Positions 1 to 9,238 of a stretch of DNA of 64,000 nt are shown here, in pieces (position 1 is the stretch's first letter; each line of letters opens with the position of its first letter). The position numbers were made by a program, and so were the translations under genes. This DNA comes from Marinomonas sp. CT5 (GTDB lineage Bacteria; Pseudomonadota; Gammaproteobacteria; Pseudomonadales; Marinomonadaceae), in assembly GCF_018336975.1 (NCBI RefSeq), contig NZ_CP025572.1, positions 3,744,930 through 3,808,929 on the forward strand. The letters run 5' to 3'. Under the pieces are notes generated by a model that saw nothing but the letters and a program-made list of their open reading frames with translations, was not told where the DNA came from and did no database searches.

Positions 1-128
1 GGTATATTATTGAAAAGGTTTTAATTAGGTAAATTATGAATATAAATAAATTTGGCTATAAGTTTACATGACATAAAAAATTATTTATTTTTTTACATCT
101 TCAACCTACTGTAAATAATAGATTAAAT

Positions 129-731
129 ATGAATAGTATTGTATATGTTATTGATGATGACGAATCTGTAAGAAATTCTGTGAGTTGGCTATTAAACTCT
201 GTTGGAATTGAGGTAAAGTGCTTTGAGTCCGCTGATTTATTTTTATCTGAAGCAGAGTTCATTGGCGTCGGTTGCATACTTTTAGATGTCAGAATGCCTA
301 AAACTGGTGGTCTGGAATTACAAAGTGAAATAGAGAAATTAGAGTGCACTATGCCTATTATTTTCTTAACAGCATATGGAAGTGTACAAATGGCTGTAAG
401 AGCGCTTAAAAAAGGAGCAATTAACTTTATAGAAAAACCTTACGATGATCAGAGATTAATTGACTCCGTAAATAGCAGTCTTGAAAAAAGTAAAGAACTT
501 TATGATAACTTCTTAAAGAAAAGAGAAATAGAAAACATAATAAAAAGATTAACAGATAGAGAAAAAGAAATATATCATCGTATTGTAGAAGGTAAGTCTA
601 GCAAAGCCATCTCCCAAGAACTTTTCATAAGTATAAAAACAGTTGAAACACATAGATCTAATATAAGAGAAAAAATTGGATCAAATTCAATTATGAACTT
701 TGTTAGAGAGGTATGGAAAAGTGCACCTTAA
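129..731 (+). CDS. FixJ-family response regulator (receiver + LuxR-type HTH)
   Basis: A 200-residue two-component response regulator. The receiver domain (about residues 1-118) has the acidic pocket (Asp9-Asp11), the phospho-acceptor Asp53 in the LLDVRMP motif, Thr81 in LTAYGS, and Lys103 in IEKP. A linker is followed by a LuxR/FixJ helix-turn-helix (about 138-195, starting LTDREKEI and containing the KTVETHRSNI recognition helix). Phosphorylation by the overlapping kinase gene downstream presumably controls DNA binding. The gene is very AT-rich and leans on AAA, ATA and TTA codons. The target genes are not shown by the sequence; the oxidoreductase locus that follows on the opposite strand is a possible but unproven target. 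Confidence 0.93.
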   Translation: MNSIVYVIDDDESVRNSVSWLLNSVGIEVKCFESADLFLSEAEFIGVGCILLDVRMPKTGGLELQSEIEKLECTMPIIFLTAYGSVQMAVRALKKGAINFIEKPYDDQRLIDSVNSSLEKSKELYDNFLKKREIENIIKRLTDREKEIYHRIVEGKSSKAISQELFISIKTVETHRSNIREKIGSNSIMNFVREVWKSAP

Positions 732-2244
732 GTCCGAAGAAAAATCGAAAACTGATCTCGATTTTGAAATGATTTATCAATATGCAAACGACTCCATGAT
801 TATTCATGATGCAACAACAGGAAAAATCCTAGAAGTTAATGAGCGATCTTGTGAGCTATACGGAAGGAGCAAGGAAGAAATATTAAAATTATCAGTAGGT
901 GATCTTTCAATTGGAAATCATAAATATAATCAAAAAAAAGCCATTGAATTGATCAAAAAATCTTCAAACTCTAACAAGATTCTCACTTTCGATTGGGTTG
1001 TAAAGCATGCAGATGGTAGGGTTATACCAGTCGAAGCTAACTTAAAAAGAATAGAAGGAACATCTCCTCCATTAATTTTAGGAATGGCTAGGGATATTTC
1101 ACAAAGAAAAGCATTAGAAAAGAAAATTAAAAACCAAAAACTATATTATAAAAGACTAATTGGAGTTTCATCTGATGGAATCGCCCTGATAGATAAGGAT
1201 GGAATATTAAAATATGTTAGTCCCTCCGTAAAAAATATTATTGGTTTTCCTGCTCGATGCTGTATTAAAGAAAATATTATAGATTATCTTGATGAGAAAG
1301 ATGGTTTTAAGATATTTAAACTCTTATCTAAAGCAAAACAAAAAATCGTTACTGAAGGAAGCATTTCCTATAGAATAAAAAATTCAAAAGGTGAATGGAG
1401 AAACCATGAATCTTCTTTTAAAAATCACCTAGATAAAAAAGAATTTGGTTATATCATCATTAACTTTAGAGATGTAACAGATCGTTTAAGAAAAGAAGAA
1501 GAAGAAAAAAATAGAGAGCAACAACTAAATCACTTTTGGAGGCTTACTATAGCAGGCGAAGTTTCTGCTGCAATGGCACATGAAGTTAATCAACCCTTAT
1601 GTGCAGCAAGAAATTATATTGCAGGCTATAGACGACGCATAGAAACAAATCAACTTTCACCTAATGACCTTAATGATGGCATCCGATTTGCTGAGAAAGA
1701 ACTTGACAGAGCCGCTAATATAATAAAATCTTTACGTAATTTCACAAGAAACTCTCCTATGAACATTAAAAAAAATACATTATCAGATGTATTAAACGAC
1801 ATTTTAGCTTTCATAGAGATTCGGTGTAAAGAAAATTCCTGCCAATTAAAAATAGAAATAATTGACAACGATTATATTTATTGCGATTCAACGCTAATAC
1901 AGCAAGTTATTACGAATATTGTTATTAATGCCATAGAAGCGATGGAGGAAAACACATTAGAAAACAGTGAAATTTCAATAAAAACGTTTAAAAAAGAAAA
2001 TCAAATGTATTTAAGCGTCACTGATACAGGAGGAAATTTACCTTTTAATAATATTGATGAGTTGCCAGGACGTTTCTTCACAACCAAAGACTCAGGCGTT
2101 GGACTAGGTCTTTCTTTATGTCGATCTATCATTAGTGCACATCATGGTTTTTTTAATGTAGAGAGAAAACACAACCCCGAAAAATCTTGCTTTTACTTTA
2201 GTCTACCTATCAATAAAAGTGACAAAACACTCCAAAATAAATAA
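721..2244 (+). CDS. PAS-PAS sensor histidine kinase (FixL-like)
   Basis: A soluble sensor kinase. No membrane segment is evident. Two PAS domains are visible (about residues 20-135 and 150-265, each ending in a PAC-like D(I/V)(S/T)QR or DVTDR segment). A HisKA-type H-box AMAHEVNQPL carries the phospho-acceptor His, and an HATPase domain has the N box (NIVINAIEAM) and G boxes (DTGGN, SGVGLGLSL). The H-box is of the HPK4 class that pairs with FixJ/TtrR-type regulators. The frame is open from TTG at 700, but GTG at 721 has a well-spaced AGAGG at about 706-711, so I prefer 721. It overlaps the regulator stop by 11 bases, which suggests translational coupling. The signal is unknown: no haem-binding His in a FixL-like position could be assigned with confidence. 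Confidence 0.9.
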   Translation: MHLKSEEKSKTDLDFEMIYQYANDSMIIHDATTGKILEVNERSCELYGRSKEEILKLSVGDLSIGNHKYNQKKAIELIKKSSNSNKILTFDWVVKHADGRVIPVEANLKRIEGTSPPLILGMARDISQRKALEKKIKNQKLYYKRLIGVSSDGIALIDKDGILKYVSPSVKNIIGFPARCCIKENIIDYLDEKDGFKIFKLLSKAKQKIVTEGSISYRIKNSKGEWRNHESSFKNHLDKKEFGYIIINFRDVTDRLRKEEEEKNREQQLNHFWRLTIAGEVSAAMAHEVNQPLCAARNYIAGYRRRIETNQLSPNDLNDGIRFAEKELDRAANIIKSLRNFTRNSPMNIKKNTLSDVLNDILAFIEIRCKENSCQLKIEIIDNDYIYCDSTLIQQVITNIVINAIEAMEENTLENSEISIKTFKKENQMYLSVTDTGGNLPFNNIDELPGRFFTTKDSGVGLGLSLCRSIISAHHGFFNVERKHNPEKSCFYFSLPINKSDKTLQNK

Positions 2245-2643
2245 GGACATTTTATTACTCATCTAACATTGATAGCTCACATTTGTAGCTCTATTTTTTA
2301 GAGCAACATTTCCAGTTATAACTAACATTGCAATGATTCTAAAAATCATTTAAAAACTATATGAAAACTTAAAAGCAAAAAAGAATTATCACTATGGTTA
2401 TCACTTATTCCCATAAGTTCAAAACCATACCAAGAAACACTTAATTAATGTGCTTTAGTCAGTTAAATTCACCGAGACACAAAAGCGCCATGGGAGCAAA
2501 TAAGGTATAGAAATAAGAATAATATTAAAATTCTGACATGTTTTTCCTAGTCATCACGTATTTAGAAAAGATATAAATAAGGCTCATCCTCCGTTTATAG
2601 AAAAATAGAAGCCTTATTTGTCTTTCCTAAGCCATAATGAATA
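2245..2643. other. Intergenic region between convergent operons
   Basis: No credible gene. It separates the kinase (plus strand) from the hydrolase (minus strand), so it should contain terminators. A 10-base inverted repeat (2575-2584 with 2610-2619, arms reading AAATAAGGCT and its complement) encloses a 25-base loop just downstream of the hydrolase stop and may act as its terminator. A small GCTCT/AGAGC hairpin lies near 2289-2305, shortly after the kinase stop. The sequence is otherwise AT-rich and unremarkable. Confidence 0.5.
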
Positions 2644-3507
2644 TCACAATCTAGTTAAACTGCTTTGTTCTTCTAACTCGTCAAAAAAGTAATGTATAGC
2701 ATCAGCAACTTCTTTTGACTTTAACTCCATCAATGGAATACCACCTCCTTCAATTTCAACAAGAGACACAAACGGGGAATTGTCATAGGCTTCTACAACA
2801 AGTGAAGTACGCCCATAAGTAATCACATCCGCCATAGCTGCCACCACTAAGATAGGAGCAGTAACGAGAGGAACCCGCTCTAGCATGTTATATCTAGCAA
2901 CAGCCAAATGTCCTTCCAATGGTGTCACTCCTGGCGTCAACGCATCATGGATAAAACGATCCAAAATCTCTGGATGCCCTGAAGGGTATAATTCTAAACG
3001 CTTACGCCACAACTCTAGTAAATGTGAACCATTTTCTTGAATCTCAGCGGTATCGACATCTAATGATTCCATCATTTTGCGAAACTCATCGTCGACAAGA
3101 TCACCAGCAGATAAAACAATAGCTCTCACACGATCAGGGGCTATCGCAGCCACTTCAGATGCGACAAACATACCAGTATGATGGCCAACCAGTGAAAATT
3201 TCTCGATATTTAAAGCATTCGTTAAAGCTAAAACACCTTGAGCATATTGCTCAATACTTTGAGGGGCCGCAAACTTTTTCGATTGCCCGAAACCATACAT
3301 ATCCATTGCGATCGTACGCCAGCGCTTCGATAAAAGTGGTTGTACTTCTGCAAATTCATCTAGAGATCGAGGAGTTTGATGTAGCAAAATCATAACTTCT
3401 CCCGATCCTGATTCTGCATAATGCAACTGGCCCAATTCAGTATTGACATAATGAAAAGTACGCTCATCTTTGACTACTTTGCCAGTGTTTGAGTTAGAAC
3501 ATGTCAT
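2644..3507 (-). CDS. Alpha/beta hydrolase-fold protein with atypical catalytic positions
   Basis: A 287-residue alpha/beta hydrolase counted from the ATG at 3507 (the frame is open to 3555, but that start would overlap the upstream gene by 29 bases). The fold signatures are the oxyanion-loop segment LLHQTPRS (41-48), the DMYGFGQS strand-turn (69-76) and the nucleophile elbow. That elbow reads G-H-H-T-G (108-112), with His110 where Ser/Cys/Asp is normally found. The usual C-terminal catalytic His (GGHFP-type motif) appears as GGGIP (255-259). An Asp near 228 (AAMADVIT) could be the retained acid. A catalytically altered or cofactor-free enzyme is therefore possible. It is the last gene of a minus-strand unit with the flavin monooxygenase, so it may cleave or isomerise that enzyme's product. 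Confidence 0.8.
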   Translation of the reverse strand: MTCSNSNTGKVVKDERTFHYVNTELGQLHYAESGSGEVMILLHQTPRSLDEFAEVQPLLSKRWRTIAMDMYGFGQSKKFAAPQSIEQYAQGVLALTNALNIEKFSLVGHHTGMFVASEVAAIAPDRVRAIVLSAGDLVDDEFRKMMESLDVDTAEIQENGSHLLELWRKRLELYPSGHPEILDRFIHDALTPGVTPLEGHLAVARYNMLERVPLVTAPILVVAAMADVITYGRTSLVVEAYDNSPFVSLVEIEGGGIPLMELKSKEVADAIHYFFDELEEQSSLTRL

Positions 3508-3526
3508 AAAATCAACCGCCGTTAAA

Positions 3527-4675
3527 TTAAATATATGGAAATCCAGGATCGGCATTGACTAACACAGCACCACCAGCTTCAAAGTTGCCAAGGCTCACTG
3601 CCGCGTGTTGAGTCACAACCATACTATCTCTAGCAATAAGTTGTAATCGATGACCTTTATGGATCACACAAATTCCGCAAATACGGAAGATGTCTTGAAT
3701 AATATCTGCAGAAGTATGTGCAGCATGAGAAGCACTGATATACATCATGTTATGTAAATCTCTAGGAACTTCTTCTCCTTTTACTATGTATTCCCAAGCA
3801 CGTTGAGAAACATCATAAAAATACATTCGCGCACTCTGCCACTTCACTTCGCTTTGAGCCAAAGTAGATTTAAAATAGGCACGACTGGAAAGCCTTGCAG
3901 CTCCAGGAATAATTTTCGTTTCATCTGCCATTTCTATTGCAATATCAAGTGCTGCACGTGCTAGCCCTATATTTACCGCCGCATGGATTTGAGCTTGATA
4001 AGCTAAAGCAGGGTAACGATATAAAGGGTCATCAAATTCGACATCACCAGAACGAGTACAAGTCCATTCAGGGTCAATAAACTTATCATTTAATACAAGG
4101 TCGTGGCTTCCTGTACCTTGCATACCAACAACATGCCAACTTTCTTCGATTTCCACTTCATTATGAGGATAAATTGCCCATAATATATTTTGAGGATCTT
4201 GTTTATCAGGAATGAACCCTACACCTAACCAATCTGCCCCCATACATCCTGAAGCAAACTTCCACTTGCCACTAATTTTCCAACCATTATCAGCTTTACT
4301 AGCCAACTGCGGAGGAAAAAAACCGCCCGCAAAAACCTGATCAGGGCCTGTTGCATAGACTTTCTTCTGTGTTTCAATTGGTAGTGTAGCTAAATATGTA
4401 TTCGCCGAACCAAAAGCTGAAACCCAACCTGCCGAACCATCAACCGTAGAGATTCTTTCTACCATTTCCATAAACTTAAAAGGAGGCATCGGATTTCCAC
4501 CAAATATACTTGGTGTACTTGCACGGAATATTCCCGCTTTTTTCATTAAGTCAATAATGTCTCTTGGAACATATCGGAGTTCATTAAAATCCTCCCGACG
4601 TTTTTCTACTGCCTCTAATACAGCTTGAAATTCTATTTCATTATCGGATGGACTATATTTAAAGTAATTTCCCAT
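3527..4675 (-). CDS. Acyl-CoA-dehydrogenase-like flavin-dependent monooxygenase
   Basis: About 382 residues from the ATG at 4675, which has AAGG eight bases upstream; the frame is open to 4711. The protein has the acyl-CoA dehydrogenase fold of the two-component flavin monooxygenases (HsaA, HpaB-C2 and IacA-like group). It starts with an N-terminal helical domain, followed by SAGWVSAFGSA and the beta-domain motif WKISGKWKFASGC. The C-terminal helical domain contains ISASHAAHTSADIIQDIFR and ends GGAVLVNADPGFPYI. The catalytic Glu of true acyl-CoA dehydrogenases is not recognisable, which favours a hydroxylase using reduced flavin supplied in trans. No flavin reductase gene is adjacent. It is co-oriented with and close to the hydrolase gene. 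The substrate is unknown. Confidence 0.82.
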   Translation of the reverse strand: MGNYFKYSPSDNEIEFQAVLEAVEKRREDFNELRYVPRDIIDLMKKAGIFRASTPSIFGGNPMPPFKFMEMVERISTVDGSAGWVSAFGSANTYLATLPIETQKKVYATGPDQVFAGGFFPPQLASKADNGWKISGKWKFASGCMGADWLGVGFIPDKQDPQNILWAIYPHNEVEIEESWHVVGMQGTGSHDLVLNDKFIDPEWTCTRSGDVEFDDPLYRYPALAYQAQIHAAVNIGLARAALDIAIEMADETKIIPGAARLSSRAYFKSTLAQSEVKWQSARMYFYDVSQRAWEYIVKGEEVPRDLHNMMYISASHAAHTSADIIQDIFRICGICVIHKGHRLQLIARDSMVVTQHAAVSLGNFEAGGAVLVNADPGFPYI

Positions 4676-4715
4676 AGTTAGAACCTTAAAATAATTTACA
4701 ATAAAAAACATGATG

Positions 4716-5672
4716 TTATTTATAGATTTTATTTATATTTCCATAACAAACATCACTTACCAATCGAGCCAAAAAGAAAACAATATCTTTTGAAACAGCA
4801 GATAAATTATTACCTCTTCGACTAATAATCTTCAATTCCGTATCATCAAACCCATCTTCAACAATAGGAATCGAAACAATATTTCCTTCATTTATATCCT
4901 CCATAAAAGGCAAATCTAATAAAATCGTATTAGCTTTTCCATTCTTTACAAAATCACGCACAAATTGAACAGAGTTAGCTGTTATAGTTGGTTCTAAATC
5001 GATCCCAAACTTTTTACAAATTCTATCCGAAACAATTCTAGCATTTGATTTCTTATCTAATAAAATCAAAGGTGTATTTATAAAATCCTCTATCGATATA
5101 GACTTTTTATCGGCTAAATCAGATCCAGTCTTAGTAATAAATTTCAAAGGCTGATTAAATTTATGATGAAGTATAAAATCAGTTCTATTTTCTGGAGAAA
5201 AAACTAAACCTATATGCACCCTATCTTCTAATATCATTTCCTGAATTTCTCGAGAAGATGCAACCATTATTTCAATTTTCACATCTTTATATTTAGAAAA
5301 TACATCATTAATTCTCATTATTATTTTGGAGTCAATAAGACCATCACCCAAAGCGATAACAATAGAACCTAAACCGATGTCGCGGAGATTATTAATTTGA
5401 TTCATTAGTTTACGTAGTTCAATAAGACGTAAATCATAATAATCAACTAACATTAGCCCTGCAGTTGTTAACTTAATACTACGACCACCTCTTGCTACTA
5501 ATTCAACATTAAAGTCTTCTTCTAGTTTCGATATTTGACGACTTAAAGATGAAGGAGCCATCCCTAATTCATCTGCTGCAGCTCTAATAGAGCCAAGTTT
5601 ATGACTGCGTGAAAGGTAACAAATTCTTTGATCAGAAAACTGTGGGACTGAGACTAAATCAACTACTTGCAT
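4716..5672 (-). CDS. LysR-family transcriptional regulator
   Basis: A 318-residue LysR-type regulator. The N-terminal winged HTH (about residues 12-75) has the typical SIRAAADELGMAPSSLSRQISKLEE pattern, split here by the hinge of the HTH. A periplasmic-binding-protein-like effector domain follows from about 100. It lies on the same strand just upstream of the flavin monooxygenase and hydrolase and downstream of the permease, so it is probably the local regulator of this locus. Base composition is very AT-rich, like the response regulator and kinase. The start at 5672 has a GGTGG element upstream. Confidence 0.9.
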   Translation of the reverse strand: MQVVDLVSVPQFSDQRICYLSRSHKLGSIRAAADELGMAPSSLSRQISKLEEDFNVELVARGGRSIKLTTAGLMLVDYYDLRLIELRKLMNQINNLRDIGLGSIVIALGDGLIDSKIIMRINDVFSKYKDVKIEIMVASSREIQEMILEDRVHIGLVFSPENRTDFILHHKFNQPLKFITKTGSDLADKKSISIEDFINTPLILLDKKSNARIVSDRICKKFGIDLEPTITANSVQFVRDFVKNGKANTILLDLPFMEDINEGNIVSIPIVEDGFDDTELKIISRRGNNLSAVSKDIVFFLARLVSDVCYGNINKIYK

Positions 5673-5763
5673 ATAAGTGGACCACCGTTGAAATTTATAT
5701 GTTCAATAAATAATCACAACTCGATTATTCGGCAAGCTGAAAAAAATTGAAATAAATCTCACT

Positions 5764-5801
5764 ATCTATATATCTAGGGGTAACCCCCTAGATATATAGA
5801 T
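5764..5801. terminator. Perfect 17-bp palindrome with 4-base loop
   Basis: Arms 5764-5780 and 5785-5801 are perfect complements (ATCTATATATCTAGGGG and its reverse complement) around the loop TAAC. It lies between the permease stop (5948) and the LysR start (5672), both minus strand. The stem is long and partly GC-rich, but no clear U-tract follows on either strand. It could be a transcript-end hairpin or processing signal for the permease mRNA, or an operator for the LysR gene. Confidence 0.55.
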
Positions 5802-5947
5802 CATTTCACTTAAAGTAATTTTCGTTAAAAGTACAACACCTAACCGATATAAAAATACCAGATATGTAATTAATAACTATTAAAAATTATATAAGAGAAA
5901 ATACCCACATTTTTATGAATCTATTATTCATAAAGGAAACTATAGCT

Positions 5948-7330
5948 TTATTTAACCATCAATTTATAAAATATAGGATATGATACAAACACTGATATAG
6001 ATGAAGTAAAGAACTCAATAGGGACATAATCTACAAAAACATAATGAGCCATAATAAAACTAAAGATAATTGAAATCATTGCAGGCCAGTTAACTTTATT
6101 ATTGAGAGGCTTTCCATCACGCCATTTTCTTACCAAAAAATAATCAATCATAATAATCATGGAAAAACATGTAGTTAGCACACCTAAAATCGTCATAAAA
6201 GATTCGAAGAAATGAAGAATATTAATATAAATCATAAAACAAGCTAAGACATTGGCAACGACAAGAAAAAACATACGCCCAGGCTTCCAGCCAAACACCG
6301 AATCAAAGAAACTTGTTAAAGAAAGAGAGGCACTATATGCATTAATTATCTGAATTTTTCCTTGTGCCATAATCATCAATAGACCACCTAATGACCCACC
6401 AAAAATAATAAAGGCCCCCGCCACAGACTCCGGACTTTTTAATACTTCTGCACGAGCAGCTTCAAGTGACATCCCCTGTCCAATATGATACTGAACAATC
6501 TCTTCACTTCCAGCGTGCATCAGGACTCCACCGATTATCAACATAAGTACATTAAGACAAAAAGCTCCAAGAAATGCAGAAACTCCAGTTCCTGTTGAAC
6601 TCTTAGCATAACGGCCAAGATCGGCATTTATTAAAGCCGCAGCGCCAGCAAAACCAATTAAGACGTTTACACAAAATGCAAATTTAGAAAAGTCACTATC
6701 AATATTCATAGCTGATAATGCTTCGATAGAAAGTTGAGAAGTAAAACCTACTAGCTCTTCAGATGACATATTAGATACTTGAATGACATCATACAGAATA
6801 AAGACTAAAACAAAGATAAAGACTGTCACTGCGATAGAAGAAACCTTTGAAATTAATTTGAACCCAAATGCTGCAAACATGACCCATAATAAAGTCAATA
6901 CCCCGTAAGTAATTGCACTATTTAATAGATTGTCTTCCATATTTATCCAGAATAATAAGGTCTTATAAATCATGACATTTTCAAGTGCAATAAAACCTAT
7001 GATCATAAAACCAAACACTAAAGCGAGAATAGAAGATCCTTTCTCACCAAAACCATACATTCTTGCTAATACACTACTTGATAATCCTGTTTTATAGGCA
7101 ATGTGTCCCATTCCCCAGCCTAGTGAGCCAGAAACTAAGCACACAAAAAGTCCAGAATAGAAACTTATTTCAATCCCCGCAATAAAGGTCGCAAGCGCAC
7201 CGACAAACAAGGCAACAAGTGTTGTAGCCAACCCCGCGGTATTCCATGAAAGTTGCCAAACACTTTGCCGTTCACTGACTGGTACCGATTCTAAAGCGTG
7301 ATCGTCTGTTTTAGTTACTAAAGATGCCAT
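5948..7330 (-). CDS. NCS1-family (CodB-like) nucleobase/amine:cation symporter
   Basis: A 460-residue integral membrane protein with about 12 hydrophobic segments. The N-terminal segment QSVWQLSWNTAGLATTLVAL and the GSLGWGMGHIAYKTGLSSSVLARMYGFG region match the cytosine/purine permease (NCS1) fold. In that family the latter segment forms the substrate- and sodium-binding TM2-TM3 part. The tail ends in IMIDYFLVRKWRDG, typical of the family. The start at 7330 has a strong AGAGGAACCAAC upstream. It sits 33 bases after the GMC oxidoreductase stop and is probably co-transcribed with it. It likely imports the substrate of this locus; the family transports nucleobases, allantoin, hydantoins and related small nitrogenous compounds, but the substrate cannot be read from the sequence. 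Confidence 0.85.
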   Translation of the reverse strand: MASLVTKTDDHALESVPVSERQSVWQLSWNTAGLATTLVALFVGALATFIAGIEISFYSGLFVCLVSGSLGWGMGHIAYKTGLSSSVLARMYGFGEKGSSILALVFGFMIIGFIALENVMIYKTLLFWINMEDNLLNSAITYGVLTLLWVMFAAFGFKLISKVSSIAVTVFIFVLVFILYDVIQVSNMSSEELVGFTSQLSIEALSAMNIDSDFSKFAFCVNVLIGFAGAAALINADLGRYAKSSTGTGVSAFLGAFCLNVLMLIIGGVLMHAGSEEIVQYHIGQGMSLEAARAEVLKSPESVAGAFIIFGGSLGGLLMIMAQGKIQIINAYSASLSLTSFFDSVFGWKPGRMFFLVVANVLACFMIYINILHFFESFMTILGVLTTCFSMIIMIDYFLVRKWRDGKPLNNKVNWPAMISIIFSFIMAHYVFVDYVPIEFFTSSISVFVSYPIFYKLMVK

Positions 7331-7363
7331 GTTGGTTCCTCTATTCTTATTTACTTTATATTT

Positions 7364-8971
7364 TTAGTTAGCACTTTTATTCATGATAAAATCTGCCGCT
7401 TTTTCTCCAATCATTAAACAAGCAGCATTTGTATTTCCTGATATTTCTGTTGGCATGATAGAAGCATCTGCAACACGTAGTTTTCTAATGCCATATACTC
7501 TTAACTTACTGTCAACTACTGCCATTTTGTCACTTCCCATTTTGCAGGTTCCTACTTGATGTGATACACACCCTCCATTCATCCTGAAATAATCTAGAAT
7601 TTCATCATCCGTATTAATGTCCTTACCGGGTAAATGTTCTGATAAAATAAATTTTTTAAGCGGGCTCTTATTCGCAATCTCTCTCGCCAACTTAAAACCA
7701 CCTAATAAAACTGAACGATCATACTCATGACTAAAGTAGTTTGGCATTAATAATGGTGTATCTTTTGGATTACTGGATTTTAATTTAATTTCCCCTCTAC
7801 TTTTAGGACGAATAGGACACATAAAATTAGCAAAACCTGAAAACTTATAGAGACCGTCCTCATAATAACCACCACTAAATGACTGAAACAAAAACTGGAT
7901 ATCTGGTCTTTTAGACTCTTCAAGAATTTGAGTAAATAATCCAGCTTGACCGGCAGGTACTGCAAGAGGGCCTTTTCTTAAAGCTAACCATTTAAGCCCT
8001 TCTTTCATTTGTCGCCATTTACTCATCATCACATCATTAAGAGTAATGGGCTGATTACATTTCCATGTAATTTGACCGCCATAATGATCTTGTAAGTTTT
8101 TCCCAACTCCTGGAAGATTTACTTTTACTCCAACTCCAATTTTTTTTAACTCGTCTTCATCACCAATACCCGAAAGCATCAATAAATGAGGGGAATTAAT
8201 TGTTCCTCCAGATAAAATAACTTCTTTATTTGCATAAACAGTCATATATTGACTATTTTTAAAAAAACGGACCCCATCAACCTGCCCATTATTTATGATG
8301 AGTTTTTCTACTTGAGACCGTGTCGTGATAGTAAGGTTTTCTCTTTGCAAAGCGGGCTTTAGATAGGCTGTGGCAGCAGATACTCTCATGCCATTTTTGA
8401 TGGTTCCTTGATAATAACCGGCACCGGATTGTTCTAAACCATTAAAGTCCTCATTTCTTTTAATACCTACGGCTTGAGCACTTCCAATTAAAGCGTCATA
8501 AAGAGGGTTATTATCGGCTAGGTTAGTTACAGTTACTGGACCACCAACACCGTGCCAAGTATCCTCACCATTCTCTTGATCTTCTGATTTTTTGAAATAA
8601 GGAAGCACATCTTTATAAGACCATCCTTTATTTCCCAAATCTCTCCAGCCATCATAATCTTCAGCCTGACCTCTTATATACATAAGGCCATTAATACTGC
8701 CAGACCCACCCAATACTTTACCACGAGGCCAAAAAATCCTCCGACCATTTAATGATGGATTCTCTTCAGTTTCATAACACCAATTTACTTTAGGATCAGC
8801 GATCGTTTTTCCATAACCAACAGGAATTTTCAACCAAAAAGAACTGTCTTTTCCTCCAGCCTCTATTAATAGAACTTTATTATTAGGGTTTTCTGATAAC
8901 CTTGATGCAACCACACAACCACTTGTTCCAGCACCAATAACAATATAATCAAATGTTACTTTATCTAACAT
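7364..8971 (-). CDS. GMC-family FAD-dependent oxidoreductase (choline dehydrogenase-like)
   Basis: A 535-residue flavoprotein. The N-terminal dinucleotide-binding motif is DYIVIGAGTSGCVVASRLSE (residues 9-28). The GMC signature 1 region contains WPRGKVLGGSGSINGLMYIRG, read here as two pieces (WPRGKVLGG and SGSINGLMYIRG). Signature 2 lies around SGGTINSPHLLMLSGIG, and the C-terminal catalytic segment has SHQVGTCKMG with the active-site His and SGNTNA with the second catalytic residue (Asn). The family oxidises primary alcohols to aldehydes. It is the first gene of the minus-strand unit that continues into the NCS1 permease. The start at 8971 is preceded by GGGAAGAAGGC. The substrate is unknown. 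It is a distant paralogue of the GMC protein at 11.0-12.6 kb. Confidence 0.9.
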   Translation of the reverse strand: MLDKVTFDYIVIGAGTSGCVVASRLSENPNNKVLLIEAGGKDSSFWLKIPVGYGKTIADPKVNWCYETEENPSLNGRRIFWPRGKVLGGSGSINGLMYIRGQAEDYDGWRDLGNKGWSYKDVLPYFKKSEDQENGEDTWHGVGGPVTVTNLADNNPLYDALIGSAQAVGIKRNEDFNGLEQSGAGYYQGTIKNGMRVSAATAYLKPALQRENLTITTRSQVEKLIINNGQVDGVRFFKNSQYMTVYANKEVILSGGTINSPHLLMLSGIGDEDELKKIGVGVKVNLPGVGKNLQDHYGGQITWKCNQPITLNDVMMSKWRQMKEGLKWLALRKGPLAVPAGQAGLFTQILEESKRPDIQFLFQSFSGGYYEDGLYKFSGFANFMCPIRPKSRGEIKLKSSNPKDTPLLMPNYFSHEYDRSVLLGGFKLAREIANKSPLKKFILSEHLPGKDINTDDEILDYFRMNGGCVSHQVGTCKMGSDKMAVVDSKLRVYGIRKLRVADASIMPTEISGNTNAACLMIGEKAADFIMNKSAN

Positions 8972-9238
8972 GCCTTCTTCCCTATTCTAAAATTCTTCAA
9001 TACAGTTAATTTAAAAATCTAACCCTCATATTACGGTCTAATTACACATCAACAATAACAACATTTGGATTCAGTGTTGCTTAAAATGCAACACACCACT
9101 ACTTAGAAAATAGAATATAAAAACAAAGGATTTAAGAGAATTTACTTAATTGGTTTATAGGTATCTAAAAAATTATAGAAATAGATTAATAAAAATATTG
9201 ACATAAATTTTAACAGCCATTTCATAATAAATAGAAAA

